A stretch of DNA of 6,306 nucleotides, taken from positions 1-6,306 of the forward strand of contig JAQWDG010000106.1 in assembly GCA_028705545.1 (NCBI GenBank), read 5' to 3'. Below, in pieces: positions 1-5,719 of the stretch. This DNA is from Methanoregula sp. (GTDB lineage: Archaea; Halobacteriota; Methanomicrobia; Methanomicrobiales; Methanospirillaceae). The notes under the pieces are model-generated. The model saw nothing but the letters and a program-made list of their open reading frames with translations, made no database searches and had not been told where the DNA came from. The translations under genes were made by a program, and so were the position numbers. Numbering within the stretch: position 1 is the first letter of the stretch; the number at the start of each line of letters is the position of its first letter.

Positions 1-1982
1 AAAAAGCTGAGCACCCGAAACGCGATCCCCCCGATTACGACTGCCATCACAACTTCGACAGCTGTGATCGCAAGCGACTTTTTCCACCCGAACTCCGAGG
101 CGAGCGCGAGGATCACCGAGATGCAGGGGATGTAGATCATGGTAACAAGGGCGAGCACGATGAGCTGGACGGGAGTGAGGACTGCCGCAAAGTTCGTGGT
201 GCCCATAAGCACCGCAAGGGTGAGGATCGTCATCTCTTTTCGGACGATCCCGAAGATCAGCGTGATACCGACGATTGCCGGAAGTCCCAGCCAGAGGGTC
301 GTGATCGGTGCGAGTGCCGCATTGACCGGAGTGAGCCAGCCGGCCCAGTAGAATGCCTGGATGAGTGCGCTCCCGACAATGTACGCCGGGAAAACCAGCC
401 AGACAAGCGATTTTGTCCGGGCCCAGGTCTGCTTGAGAACGACCGATAGCGACGGGACATGGTAGTCCGGCATCTCCATGATGAGGCCCACTGATTCGCC
501 GGGCATGACCTTAAAAGCCAGCCGGCCGGCAACAATGATCAGCAGGATGTCAAACGCATAAAGCGCAAGCGCCCACCAGATGTTGACAAACGCGGCGACA
601 AGGCCGAGAATGACGACGGTCCGGGCAGTGCAGGGAACAAGCGTCACGAGAAACGCTGCGAGCAGTTTCTGCTTGGGCGACTCCATGATCCGGCAGGAAT
701 AACAGGCCGGGACATTGCAGCCGTAGCCGAGGATGATGGGGATGATCGCCTTCCCGTGAAGGCCCAGCTTGTGCATGCCCCGGTCGAGCATCACTGAGAT
801 CCGGGTAAGGTAGCCGGAGTCCTCGATGACCGCGAGGATCAGGTAGAACGGCAGGACGTACGGGATGACGAGCGTGAGACCGGCGACCAGGCCGGTAAAA
901 GCGCCGTTTAGGAGCACGCTTCCAAACGATCCATCGATCACCGGTTCGTACTGCCCGAACTGTCCGAAGAACTCTGCAATGACTCCGGAGATCTGGGCGC
1001 CGATAAGAAACGTCCAGATCAAAAGCCCGCCGATCACCGCAATGACCATCAGGTACCCGAAGAACGGGTGGAGGGCGATGCTGTCGATCTTATCGGTAAG
1101 GCTCTTTTTTACCCCACCTTCAGAAGGCGCCCGGACCGTAATCACTTCTGATGCGATCCGGTCGGCGACCTGGTACCGTTCCGCGCTCATCACGACACAG
1201 ACCGGTTCGCCGTGCAATGCCTCGATCTCCCGGGCGAGCGTATCCGCGGTCTCGACTGCCGCCGGAGACTGCTCCTTTATGACCCGTGAGATCTCCGGGT
1301 CGCGTTCGAGAAGTTTTATTGCAACCCAGCGGAGGGGATAGGCGGTCTTTACGCTGGCAAGCATTGCCGCAATCTTTTTGATCCTTCCTTCAACTTCCTT
1401 GCCGTACTCGAGCGTCGGCGGGACCGGTCGTTTGTGGACGAGATCGAGGATTGCATCGGTCAGGTCGGGTATCCCCTTCCCACGGATCGCAATGGTCTGG
1501 ACGACCGGAACCCCGAGGAGTTCCGAGAGTTTTTTGATATCGACGCTGAGTCCCTTCTTCTCCGCGAGATCGATCTGGTTGACCGCGACCATCAGGGGAG
1601 GCGCGAGCTCCATGAGCTGGATGGTAAAAAAGAGGTTGCGCTCCAGCGCAGACGCGTCGATCACGTTCACGACCGCATCCGGGTGTTCGAGCGCAATGTA
1701 CTCCCGGGATACCACTTCTTCCATCGAGTACGTGGTAAACGAATAGATCCCGGGGAGGTCGATGACCCGGATCCGTTTCCCCTTGTACTGGAGGAGCCCT
1801 TCGGCCCGCTCCACGGTTTTCCCCGGCCAGTTCCCGATGATCTGGTCGACACCGGTGAGCTGGTTGAATGTCACGCTCTTGCCGACGTTTGCATTACCGG
1901 CAAGGGCGATAGTATAATCGACATCGTTCACGGGTGTCTTGTTTTTTGGGGAACACCCTTTGCAGTCGCCGCATCCGCTCAC
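1..1982 (-). CDS. feoB: Ferrous iron transport protein B (FeoB), 3' end cut by window edge
   Basis: This is a GTP-dependent Fe(II) permease of the cytoplasmic membrane. My minus-strand translation is open for 660 codons from a GTG at 1982-1980 to the window edge. The N-terminal G domain shows G1 GNANVGKS (29-36), the G2 threonine in GNWPGKT (T56), G3 DLPG (75-78) and G4 NQID (135-138). The G5 loop is less clear (AIRGKG, about 165-170). A helical linker leads to the polytopic membrane part from about residue 305, with the FeoB signatures GYGCNVPAC (419-427) and LVPCTART (448-455) and a second gate-like half at about 520-625. FeoB proteins of this type are about 650-680 residues, so only a few C-terminal residues should be missing. 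The GTG overlaps the stop of the upstream regulator by 4 bp (GTGA), with purine-rich AGGAAGG before it, which suggests translational coupling. The first residues carry a C4-C7-C10 motif. A start at Val18 would remove it but has no ribosome-binding sequence. The family call is firm; Fe(II) specificity is inferred from the family. Confidence 0.95.
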   Translation of the reverse strand, partial: MSGCGDCKGCSPKNKTPVNDVDYTIALAGNANVGKSVTFNQLTGVDQIIGNWPGKTVERAEGLLQYKGKRIRVIDLPGIYSFTTYSMEEVVSREYIALEHPDAVVNVIDASALERNLFFTIQLMELAPPLMVAVNQIDLAEKKGLSVDIKKLSELLGVPVVQTIAIRGKGIPDLTDAILDLVHKRPVPPTLEYGKEVEGRIKKIAAMLASVKTAYPLRWVAIKLLERDPEISRVIKEQSPAAVETADTLAREIEALHGEPVCVVMSAERYQVADRIASEVITVRAPSEGGVKKSLTDKIDSIALHPFFGYLMVIAVIGGLLIWTFLIGAQISGVIAEFFGQFGQYEPVIDGSFGSVLLNGAFTGLVAGLTLVIPYVLPFYLILAVIEDSGYLTRISVMLDRGMHKLGLHGKAIIPIILGYGCNVPACYSCRIMESPKQKLLAAFLVTLVPCTARTVVILGLVAAFVNIWWALALYAFDILLIIVAGRLAFKVMPGESVGLIMEMPDYHVPSLSVVLKQTWARTKSLVWLVFPAYIVGSALIQAFYWAGWLTPVNAALAPITTLWLGLPAIVGITLIFGIVRKEMTILTLAVLMGTTNFAAVLTPVQLIVLALVTMIYIPCISVILALASEFGWKKSLAITAVEVVMAVVIGGIAFRVLSF

Positions 1983-2704
1983 GGAATCCCTTCCTTTGAA
2001 GCATCGACAAAAATATTCTCTGCTATGGTATGGTCGACGGCAAGTTTGGTCCGCCGCACAAAGACCTCGACCGGGCCGTTTAAAGGCGCCTTGCGGGTAA
2101 CCGAGACCGTTGTCCCGAGCGTGAGCCCGAGATCGGAGAGGCGCTGGACAATCCGGCAGTCGCCCCGGATAAAGGCGATCTTTCCTTTCTGCTGCGGCAA
2201 AAGCGCTGTGATCGGGATGATCTCGGCAGCCCGGGTTTCACCGGAGTCCGTAAATTCCGGGCCGGTCCGGGCGCTGCATTCGCTACAGCTCCCCACGCCC
2301 ATGCTGCACGGGGCAATCGGGCTGCCGTGGGGACACCGCGCCGGTGCATTGAGCATCCGGCAGAGGGCGTTTTCCGTATCCTCGGAAATGGTGTGCTCCA
2401 TCCGGCACGCTTCCTCGTGAACTTTTTCCCGTTTTATATGGAGCACATCGGCAAGGAAGACCTCGAGGAGACGGTGCCGCCGTTTTATGGTCTCGGCGAT
2501 CTTCTTTCCTTCCCCGGTGAGGCTTGCGCCCTTGTAGGGCTCGTAGTTGACCAGGTTTTTTTCCGAGAGGTTCTGGAGGGCCTCGGTCACGCTCGCGGGC
2601 GCAACCTTGAGACATTTTGCAATCGCCGTTGTCTTCGCGGCGCCCTCCGTCCCTGCAATATCGTAGATTGCTTCGAGGTATTCCTCGACCTGTTCCTGCG
2701 CCAT
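1979..2704 (-). CDS. DtxR/MntR-family metal-dependent repressor with C-terminal FeoA-like domain
   Basis: This is a 241-residue iron- or manganese-responsive transcriptional regulator. Residues 1-62 form the winged helix-turn-helix (VEEYLEAIY, then a recognition helix near APASVTEALQNL). Residues 63-120 form the metal-binding and dimerisation domain. Visible candidate ligands are E8, E11, H77, H96, C100, E103 and H104. E8 and E11 align with MntR, whereas C100-x2-E103-H104 matches the DtxR/IdeR primary site. A linker (121-160) has CPHGSPI and four cysteines (C124, C133, C140, C143). Residues 162-235 fit the FeoA/SH3-like fold (RLSDLGLTLGTTV, then NGPVEVFVRRTKLAVD and a final A-x2-IFV). The gene is first in the operon and its TGA overlaps the feoB GTG. 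The ATG at 2704 is preferred because the DtxR N-terminus begins directly there, and the likely transcription start is only a few bases upstream, so the mRNA may be leaderless. Two DtxR-like operators just upstream suggest autoregulation. The family is secure; the choice of Fe or Mn is not. Confidence 0.93.
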   Translation of the reverse strand: MAQEQVEEYLEAIYDIAGTEGAAKTTAIAKCLKVAPASVTEALQNLSEKNLVNYEPYKGASLTGEGKKIAETIKRRHRLLEVFLADVLHIKREKVHEEACRMEHTISEDTENALCRMLNAPARCPHGSPIAPCSMGVGSCSECSARTGPEFTDSGETRAAEIIPITALLPQQKGKIAFIRGDCRIVQRLSDLGLTLGTTVSVTRKAPLNGPVEVFVRRTKLAVDHTIAENIFVDASKEGIP

Positions 2705-2715
2705 CTGTTCAATAA

Positions 2716-2729
2716 TTAGGTTTCCCTAA
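2716..2729. promoter_or_regulatory. DtxR-like operator 1 (perfect inverted repeat)
   Basis: TTAGG-TTTC-CCTAA is a perfect 5-bp inverted repeat with a 4-bp spacer, 12 bp upstream of the regulator's ATG. TTAGG/CCTAA half-sites are the hallmark of DtxR/IdeR-family operators. On the minus strand it lies between the TATA-like element and the expected transcription start, where a bound repressor would block initiation. That the neighbouring regulator binds here is inference. Confidence 0.75.
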
Positions 2730-2737
2730 ATTAAAAT
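2728..2737 (-). promoter_or_regulatory. TATA-like element of the regulator-feoB operon
   Basis: Read on the minus strand this is ATTTTAATTT, preceded by a purine-rich CCGAAA that could serve as the BRE. It sits about 28 bp upstream of the ATG, so the usual archaeal spacing puts the transcription start near 2708 and leaves almost no leader. The AT-rich context makes the exact box uncertain. Confidence 0.45.
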
Positions 2738-2740
2738 GAT

Positions 2741-2754
2741 TTCGGTCTGCCTAA
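2741..2754. promoter_or_regulatory. DtxR-like operator 2 (one mismatch)
   Basis: TTCGG-TCTG-CCTAA has the same half-site length and 4-bp spacer as operator 1, with one change in the left half-site (TTCGG for TTAGG). Its centre is 25 bp from that of operator 1, and the two sites flank the TATA-like element. It also lies about 32 bp upstream of the TATA-like element of the divergent response regulator gene, so it could affect both directions. Confidence 0.55.
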
Positions 2755-2785
2755 AAAAAACCAGTCCGAGAGAAAAAAAGGAACT

Positions 2786-2793
2786 GATTTAAA
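2786..2793 (+). promoter_or_regulatory. TATA-like element of the response regulator gene
   Basis: GATTTAAA is preceded by a purine-rich stretch (AAAGGAAC) that could act as a BRE. Archaeal spacing predicts a transcription start near 2813-2817. That lies downstream of the TTG at 2808 and about 25 bases upstream of the ATG at 2838, which favours the ATG as the start codon. Confidence 0.45.
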
Positions 2794-2837
2794 CCATCCC
2801 ACCGATATTGAGTGAAAACGAAGAAGTGCCACGGACT

Positions 2838-3773
2838 ATGATTTCCGCACTCTATGTCGACGATGAACCGGCCCTGCTTGAAATCGGCAGGATATTTCTT
2901 GAGCGGACCGGGGATATCCGGGTGGATACAGCGGAATCTGCACCCGAGGCACTCAAAAAGCTCCAGTCTGCCACGTACGATGTGGTGATCTCCGATTACC
3001 AGATGCCGGTGATGGACGGGATTGCATTTTTAAAAGCGCTGCGGGCGGAAAATACCCACCTCCCGTTCATCATCTTCACCGGCAAGGGCCGCGAGGACGT
3101 GGTGATCGAGGCACTCAACTGCGGGGCAGACCACTACATCCAGAAAGGAGGGGCCCCAAAGGCGCAGTTTGCGGAACTGACCCATACGATCCGCCGGGCC
3201 GTAGAACGCAAGCGGGCAAACGACACCATCCTGCACCTCAACCGGATTTACTCGGTCCTTTCACGCACCAACAAGGCGGTGATCCATATCCGGACCCGGC
3301 GGGAACTGCTTGACGAGGCGTGCCGGATCGCCGTTGAAGAAGGGAAATTCCTGATGGCCTGGATCGGGATGACCGATCCGGCGACGCACCAGGTTCACCC
3401 GGTTGCAGCCTGCGGATACGAGGAAGGGTATCTTAGCAACCTCTCTATTACCACCGACAATGTCCCGCAGGGCATGGGTCTCACCGGTTCTGCCATCCGC
3501 GAGGGAAAGCCCATGATCTGCAACGATATACGCTCGGATCCCCGTATGGAGCGGTACCGGGACGAAGCGGCCCGGCGCGGGTACCGTTCCTCCGCGGCAC
3601 TCCCGATCCGGAACGGTGATTCGGTTGTCGGCGCGATGCGGTTCTATGCAAGCGAACCCGGCTTTTTTAACGACCGGGAACTGGCGCTCCTTTTGGAACT
3701 TGTGGAAGACATCTCTTTTGCGCTGGGCCTGATGAAAGATACCGCCGGCGGACCGCTGCCCGAAACACCATAA
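2838..3773 (+). CDS. Response regulator: receiver domain fused to GAF domain
   Basis: This is a 311-residue cytoplasmic two-component signalling protein. The receiver domain (1-120) begins MISALYVDDE with the acidic pair D8/D9. It has the phosphoacceptor D53 in ISDYQMP, T81 in IFTGKG and K103 in IQKGG, so it should be phosphorylatable. A short charged helix (118-135) leads into a GAF domain (about 135-300), seen in EACRIAVEEGKF, AWIG, the GLTGSAIREGKP segment, the YRSSAALPI strand and the final FNDRELALLLELVEDI helix. There is no DNA-binding or enzymatic output domain, so it probably acts by protein contacts or as an intermediate receiver. The start is set at the ATG because related methanogen regulators begin at this MIS-x-LYVDDE sequence. 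An in-frame TTG at 2808 would add ten residues (MSENEEVPRT) without a clear ribosome-binding site. The gene converges with a sensor kinase 46 bp downstream, a plausible partner. The GAF ligand is unknown. Confidence 0.9.
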   Translation: MISALYVDDEPALLEIGRIFLERTGDIRVDTAESAPEALKKLQSATYDVVISDYQMPVMDGIAFLKALRAENTHLPFIIFTGKGREDVVIEALNCGADHYIQKGGAPKAQFAELTHTIRRAVERKRANDTILHLNRIYSVLSRTNKAVIHIRTRRELLDEACRIAVEEGKFLMAWIGMTDPATHQVHPVAACGYEEGYLSNLSITTDNVPQGMGLTGSAIREGKPMICNDIRSDPRMERYRDEAARRGYRSSAALPIRNGDSVVGAMRFYASEPGFFNDRELALLLELVEDISFALGLMKDTAGGPLPETP

Positions 3774-3788
3774 AAAACATAAAAAAAA
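3772..3788 (-). terminator. Oligo-T terminator of the histidine kinase gene
   Basis: On the minus strand this reads T8-ATG-T6, starting about 32 bp after the kinase stop codon. Archaeal transcription ends at oligo-T tracts without needing a hairpin. The tract abuts the response regulator's stop codon, so the kinase transcript would end close to the convergent gene's 3' end. Confidence 0.6.
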
Positions 3789-3815
3789 CGGGGATGGCAG
3801 CGGAAGATCTGATGG

Positions 3816-3834
3816 TTTTTCAGGATCCGTTTTT
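3816..3834 (+). terminator. Possible terminator of the response regulator gene
   Basis: Two T5 runs (3816-3820 and 3830-3834) lie 43-61 bp after the response regulator stop, overlapping the 3' end of the convergent kinase gene. They are the first oligo-T tracts on the plus strand after that stop. The evidence is weak because the runs are short. Confidence 0.3.
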
Positions 3835-5526
3835 CATCCTGAATGTACCGGACGGCACCGTGAGCTCGAACCGGGCACCTTTCCCGGGGGTGCCGGTCTC
3901 TATTATGGAGATGTCCGTGCCCGCAAGGATCTCGCGGGTAAGGAAGAGGCCAAGGCCGGTATGTTTCCCGAATCCCCTGGTGAAAAGTTTTGCCTTATCC
4001 GTATCCGGGATGCCCTCGCCATCGTCAGAACACGTGATAAGGAGGCTTTCGCCGTTGCGGGCACAGGAAAACTCGATTGTCGTCAGGGTATTCCCGCCAT
4101 GCCGGACAGCGTTATCCATCAGGTTGATGAGCACCTTGACAAAGAGGGGATCGGCATAAATGGATATGCCTGCACAGTTGTCCGTCACCGTCACGTGCCT
4201 GAGATCGACCTGTCCTTTTGCGATTCTTATACCCCGGGAAATCTCCTGCCAGACCGGGACATTTATCCCGGTCTCCTGGTAATCGCGGGTAAACCTGACC
4301 TCTTCGAGGATCATCTGGGTCAGTTCCTCAATTTTCAGGATGTACGCCCGGCTCTTTGCCGGGTCGTCCTGCGCCTTCATCAGGTCCGTGTAGGTCATCA
4401 GGCCGGCAAGCTTGTTTGCCATGTCGTGCCGGGTGATGGTGGAAAGCAGGGTGATCTTCGCATTCGCGGTTTCGAGGGCTGCAAGCGCAGTGCGCAGGTC
4501 GGTTATGTCGCGGAGGATGAAGAGGTGGCCGGGACGGGATTCGTTCGGGGCCGGGATCGTCTGGCAGATCGCATCGTAATACCGCATATGGCCGCCAGCG
4601 GCAATCCGGATCTCCCGGTGCGTCTCGTTCTCACCGGCTCCCGTATCCGAAATGAACGGAGCAAGTGTGGGGAAAGAGTCCGCAAGGGAACTGCCGATCA
4701 GTCCGGATTCAGGCAGGCCGGCAATCCCGCGTGCGGCGGGATTAAGATCAATGATCAGGTCCCGTGCATCGGATATCACAATTCCATCGCTAATGGATGA
4801 AAATATCTTCGGGTACGCAACAGGCTGCATAGTGAAGAGCTGGTACCGGAACAGGCCGATCGCGAGAAGAATCCCCACAACCGTGAATGTTAAGGGAGTA
4901 AGATCCAGGCCCGGCAGGGGGATTGCACCGGCAACATAGAGAAAACTAATAAGCACAGGGAGGGTGACTGCACCAAGGAGAAGGGCAATCTGCCTGCGGT
5001 AAATTGCCGGGGCACCGGAATACCGGCTTGCGATGAGAATGCAGGCAGTTGCGATAAGAAGATACGAATATGTGGTATGCAGCCAGAAGAGCGGGCCACG
5101 GGAAAAATTCCAGACTACCGAACCGGATAGTACAGAGGGGACGATATCAGAATAATACAGGTAGTGGAATGAATTTGTTGCAACAAAGAGCACATCGAGA
5201 GCCGGGATGACAAAGAGGAGGAGGACGTTTCTTCGCGTGACATACTGGTTCCTGCCGGTATAACGCAGGGCAAGGAGCAGCCATGCTACCGGTACCGTGA
5301 CAATCCCGAGATACTCAATATCATTGAGCAGCAGATTTGAGGCAAGATCCGCACTGACCAGCTGGAACGCATACCCGATTGACCAGAGGGTAGTTGCTGC
5401 CATGAGCAGGGCAAACGGTTCGGCCACCGGGTTGGACCGGTTTTTGAGGGCGAAACCGGCAAGTACGAGAGTCACGGCAGCTGAGACGAGCAGGGGGAGA
5501 AAAAACGGGGAGTACTGCAGGATCAT
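3820..5526 (-). CDS. Sensor histidine kinase: 7TM region, PAS, HisKA, HATPase
   Basis: This is a 568-residue membrane-bound sensor kinase. Residues 1-228 contain about seven hydrophobic segments (roughly 7-27, 37-57, 70-90, 100-118, 147-167, 180-200, 208-228). They carry the pattern of the histidine-kinase N-terminal 7TM region: LWSIGYAFQL, YLGIVTVPVAWLLLALRYTG, then ATNSFHYLYY. A PAS domain follows (about 238-345, FSSISDGIVISDARDLI to FILRDITD). The H-box is TRHDMANKL with phosphoacceptor H367 and the HDxxN layout (D368, N371) common in archaeal kinases. The ATPase domain has the N-box NLMDNAVRHGG (N468, N472), the G1 box DDGEGIP (501-507) and the G2 box HTGLGLFLT (522-530), so the enzyme looks active. 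It carries no receiver domain, so it needs a separate one; the convergent receiver-GAF protein is the nearest candidate. The ATG at 5526 follows a TATA box with a leader of about 9 bases. The upstream ATG at 5535 is out of frame and meets a TGA at once. The signal sensed is unknown. Confidence 0.93.
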   Translation of the reverse strand: MILQYSPFFLPLLVSAAVTLVLAGFALKNRSNPVAEPFALLMAATTLWSIGYAFQLVSADLASNLLLNDIEYLGIVTVPVAWLLLALRYTGRNQYVTRRNVLLLFVIPALDVLFVATNSFHYLYYSDIVPSVLSGSVVWNFSRGPLFWLHTTYSYLLIATACILIASRYSGAPAIYRRQIALLLGAVTLPVLISFLYVAGAIPLPGLDLTPLTFTVVGILLAIGLFRYQLFTMQPVAYPKIFSSISDGIVISDARDLIIDLNPAARGIAGLPESGLIGSSLADSFPTLAPFISDTGAGENETHREIRIAAGGHMRYYDAICQTIPAPNESRPGHLFILRDITDLRTALAALETANAKITLLSTITRHDMANKLAGLMTYTDLMKAQDDPAKSRAYILKIEELTQMILEEVRFTRDYQETGINVPVWQEISRGIRIAKGQVDLRHVTVTDNCAGISIYADPLFVKVLINLMDNAVRHGGNTLTTIEFSCARNGESLLITCSDDGEGIPDTDKAKLFTRGFGKHTGLGLFLTREILAGTDISIIETGTPGKGARFELTVPSGTFRMKNGS

Positions 5527-5538
5527 CGGGTCATCGTG

Positions 5539-5555
5539 CGGGAATAATAATCCCG
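5539..5555. promoter_or_regulatory. Inverted repeat in the kinase promoter
   Basis: CGGGA-N7-TCCCG has a perfect 5-bp stem and an AT-rich centre (ATAATAA). On the minus strand it falls between the TATA box and the likely transcription start of the kinase gene, a typical place for a repressor site in archaea. The core resembles the repeat at 5600-5617. The binding protein is unknown. Confidence 0.4.
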
Positions 5556-5556
5556 T

Positions 5557-5564
5557 AATTTATA
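5557..5564 (-). promoter_or_regulatory. TATA box of the histidine kinase gene
   Basis: TATAAATT on the minus strand is preceded by a purine-containing CGGAAG that may be the BRE. It predicts a transcription start near 5535, about 9 bases before the kinase ATG, so the transcript would have a very short leader. Confidence 0.6.
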
Positions 5565-5584
5565 CTTCCGTAGCGTAGGTGAGG

Positions 5585-5592
5585 TATAATAT
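5585..5592 (+). promoter_or_regulatory. TATA-like element, candidate RuBisCO promoter
   Basis: TATAATAT follows GTGAGG. It predicts a transcription start near 5613-5617 and hence a leader of about 105 bases before the RuBisCO ATG. A start site closer to the gene cannot be excluded. Confidence 0.45.
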
Positions 5593-5599
5593 TGAGGCT

Positions 5600-5617
5600 T
5601 TCGGAATTATATCCGAA
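5600..5617. promoter_or_regulatory. Inverted repeat in the RuBisCO promoter or leader start
   Basis: TTCGGA-ATTATA-TCCGAA has a perfect 6-bp stem with an AT-rich centre. It sits between the TATA-like element at 5585 and the predicted transcription start, mirroring the repeat in the kinase promoter. The shared core (GGAAT, AT-rich, ATCC) suggests one regulator for both promoters, but this is inference. Confidence 0.4.
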
Positions 5618-5623
5618 GAATCA

Positions 5624-5638
5624 GCCGGATATCCCGGC
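5624..5638. repeat. Inverted repeat in the RuBisCO leader
   Basis: GCCGG-ATATC-CCGGC is a perfect 5-bp GC-rich inverted repeat containing the palindrome GGATATCC (5627-5634). It could form a small hairpin in a RuBisCO leader transcript or be a DNA-binding site. The sequence does not decide between these. Confidence 0.35.
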
Positions 5639-5696
5639 AGGGATGCATTCCGTCCGGGTCTCCTGTTCTGGAAGGTATTTGAGTCATGCATGCATT

Positions 5697-5714
5697 GGTA
5701 GGTACGGTAAGGTA
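5697..5714 (+). repeat. Four GGTA repeats before the RuBisCO start codon
   Basis: GGTA occurs at 5697, 5701, 5706 and 5711. The last copy, within AAGGT (5709-5713), lies 6 bases before the ATG and is the best candidate for a weak ribosome-binding site. The 10-bp palindrome ATGCATGCAT (5686-5695) lies just upstream. Confidence 0.4.
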
Positions 5715-5719
5715 CTATC

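Noticed and set aside
865..1341. Plus-strand open frame of 158 codons
   Set aside because: It is antisense to the FeoB linker and first membrane segments, with no domain and no promoter-like sequence in front.
1..1982. A frameshift or break in feoB
   Set aside because: The minus-strand frame was read codon by codon and stays open from 1982 to the edge; there is no stop codon simply because the gene leaves the window.
1434..2420. Plus-strand open frame of 328 codons
   Set aside because: It runs antisense to feoB and the regulator gene. Its translation is rich in charged, low-complexity sequence and shows no recognisable domain, while the opposite strand gives clear FeoB and DtxR motifs.
2808..2837. 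TTG at 2808 as start of the response regulator
   Set aside because: It adds ten residues not typical of the family and lies upstream of the predicted transcription start. The ATG at 2838 gives the standard MIS-x-LYVDDE N-terminus. A leaderless TTG start remains possible.
3961..4800. Plus-strand open frame of 279 codons
   Set aside because: It lies wholly antisense to the histidine kinase, whose H, N and G boxes are intact, and the product matches nothing I recognise. It is a GC-rich shadow frame.
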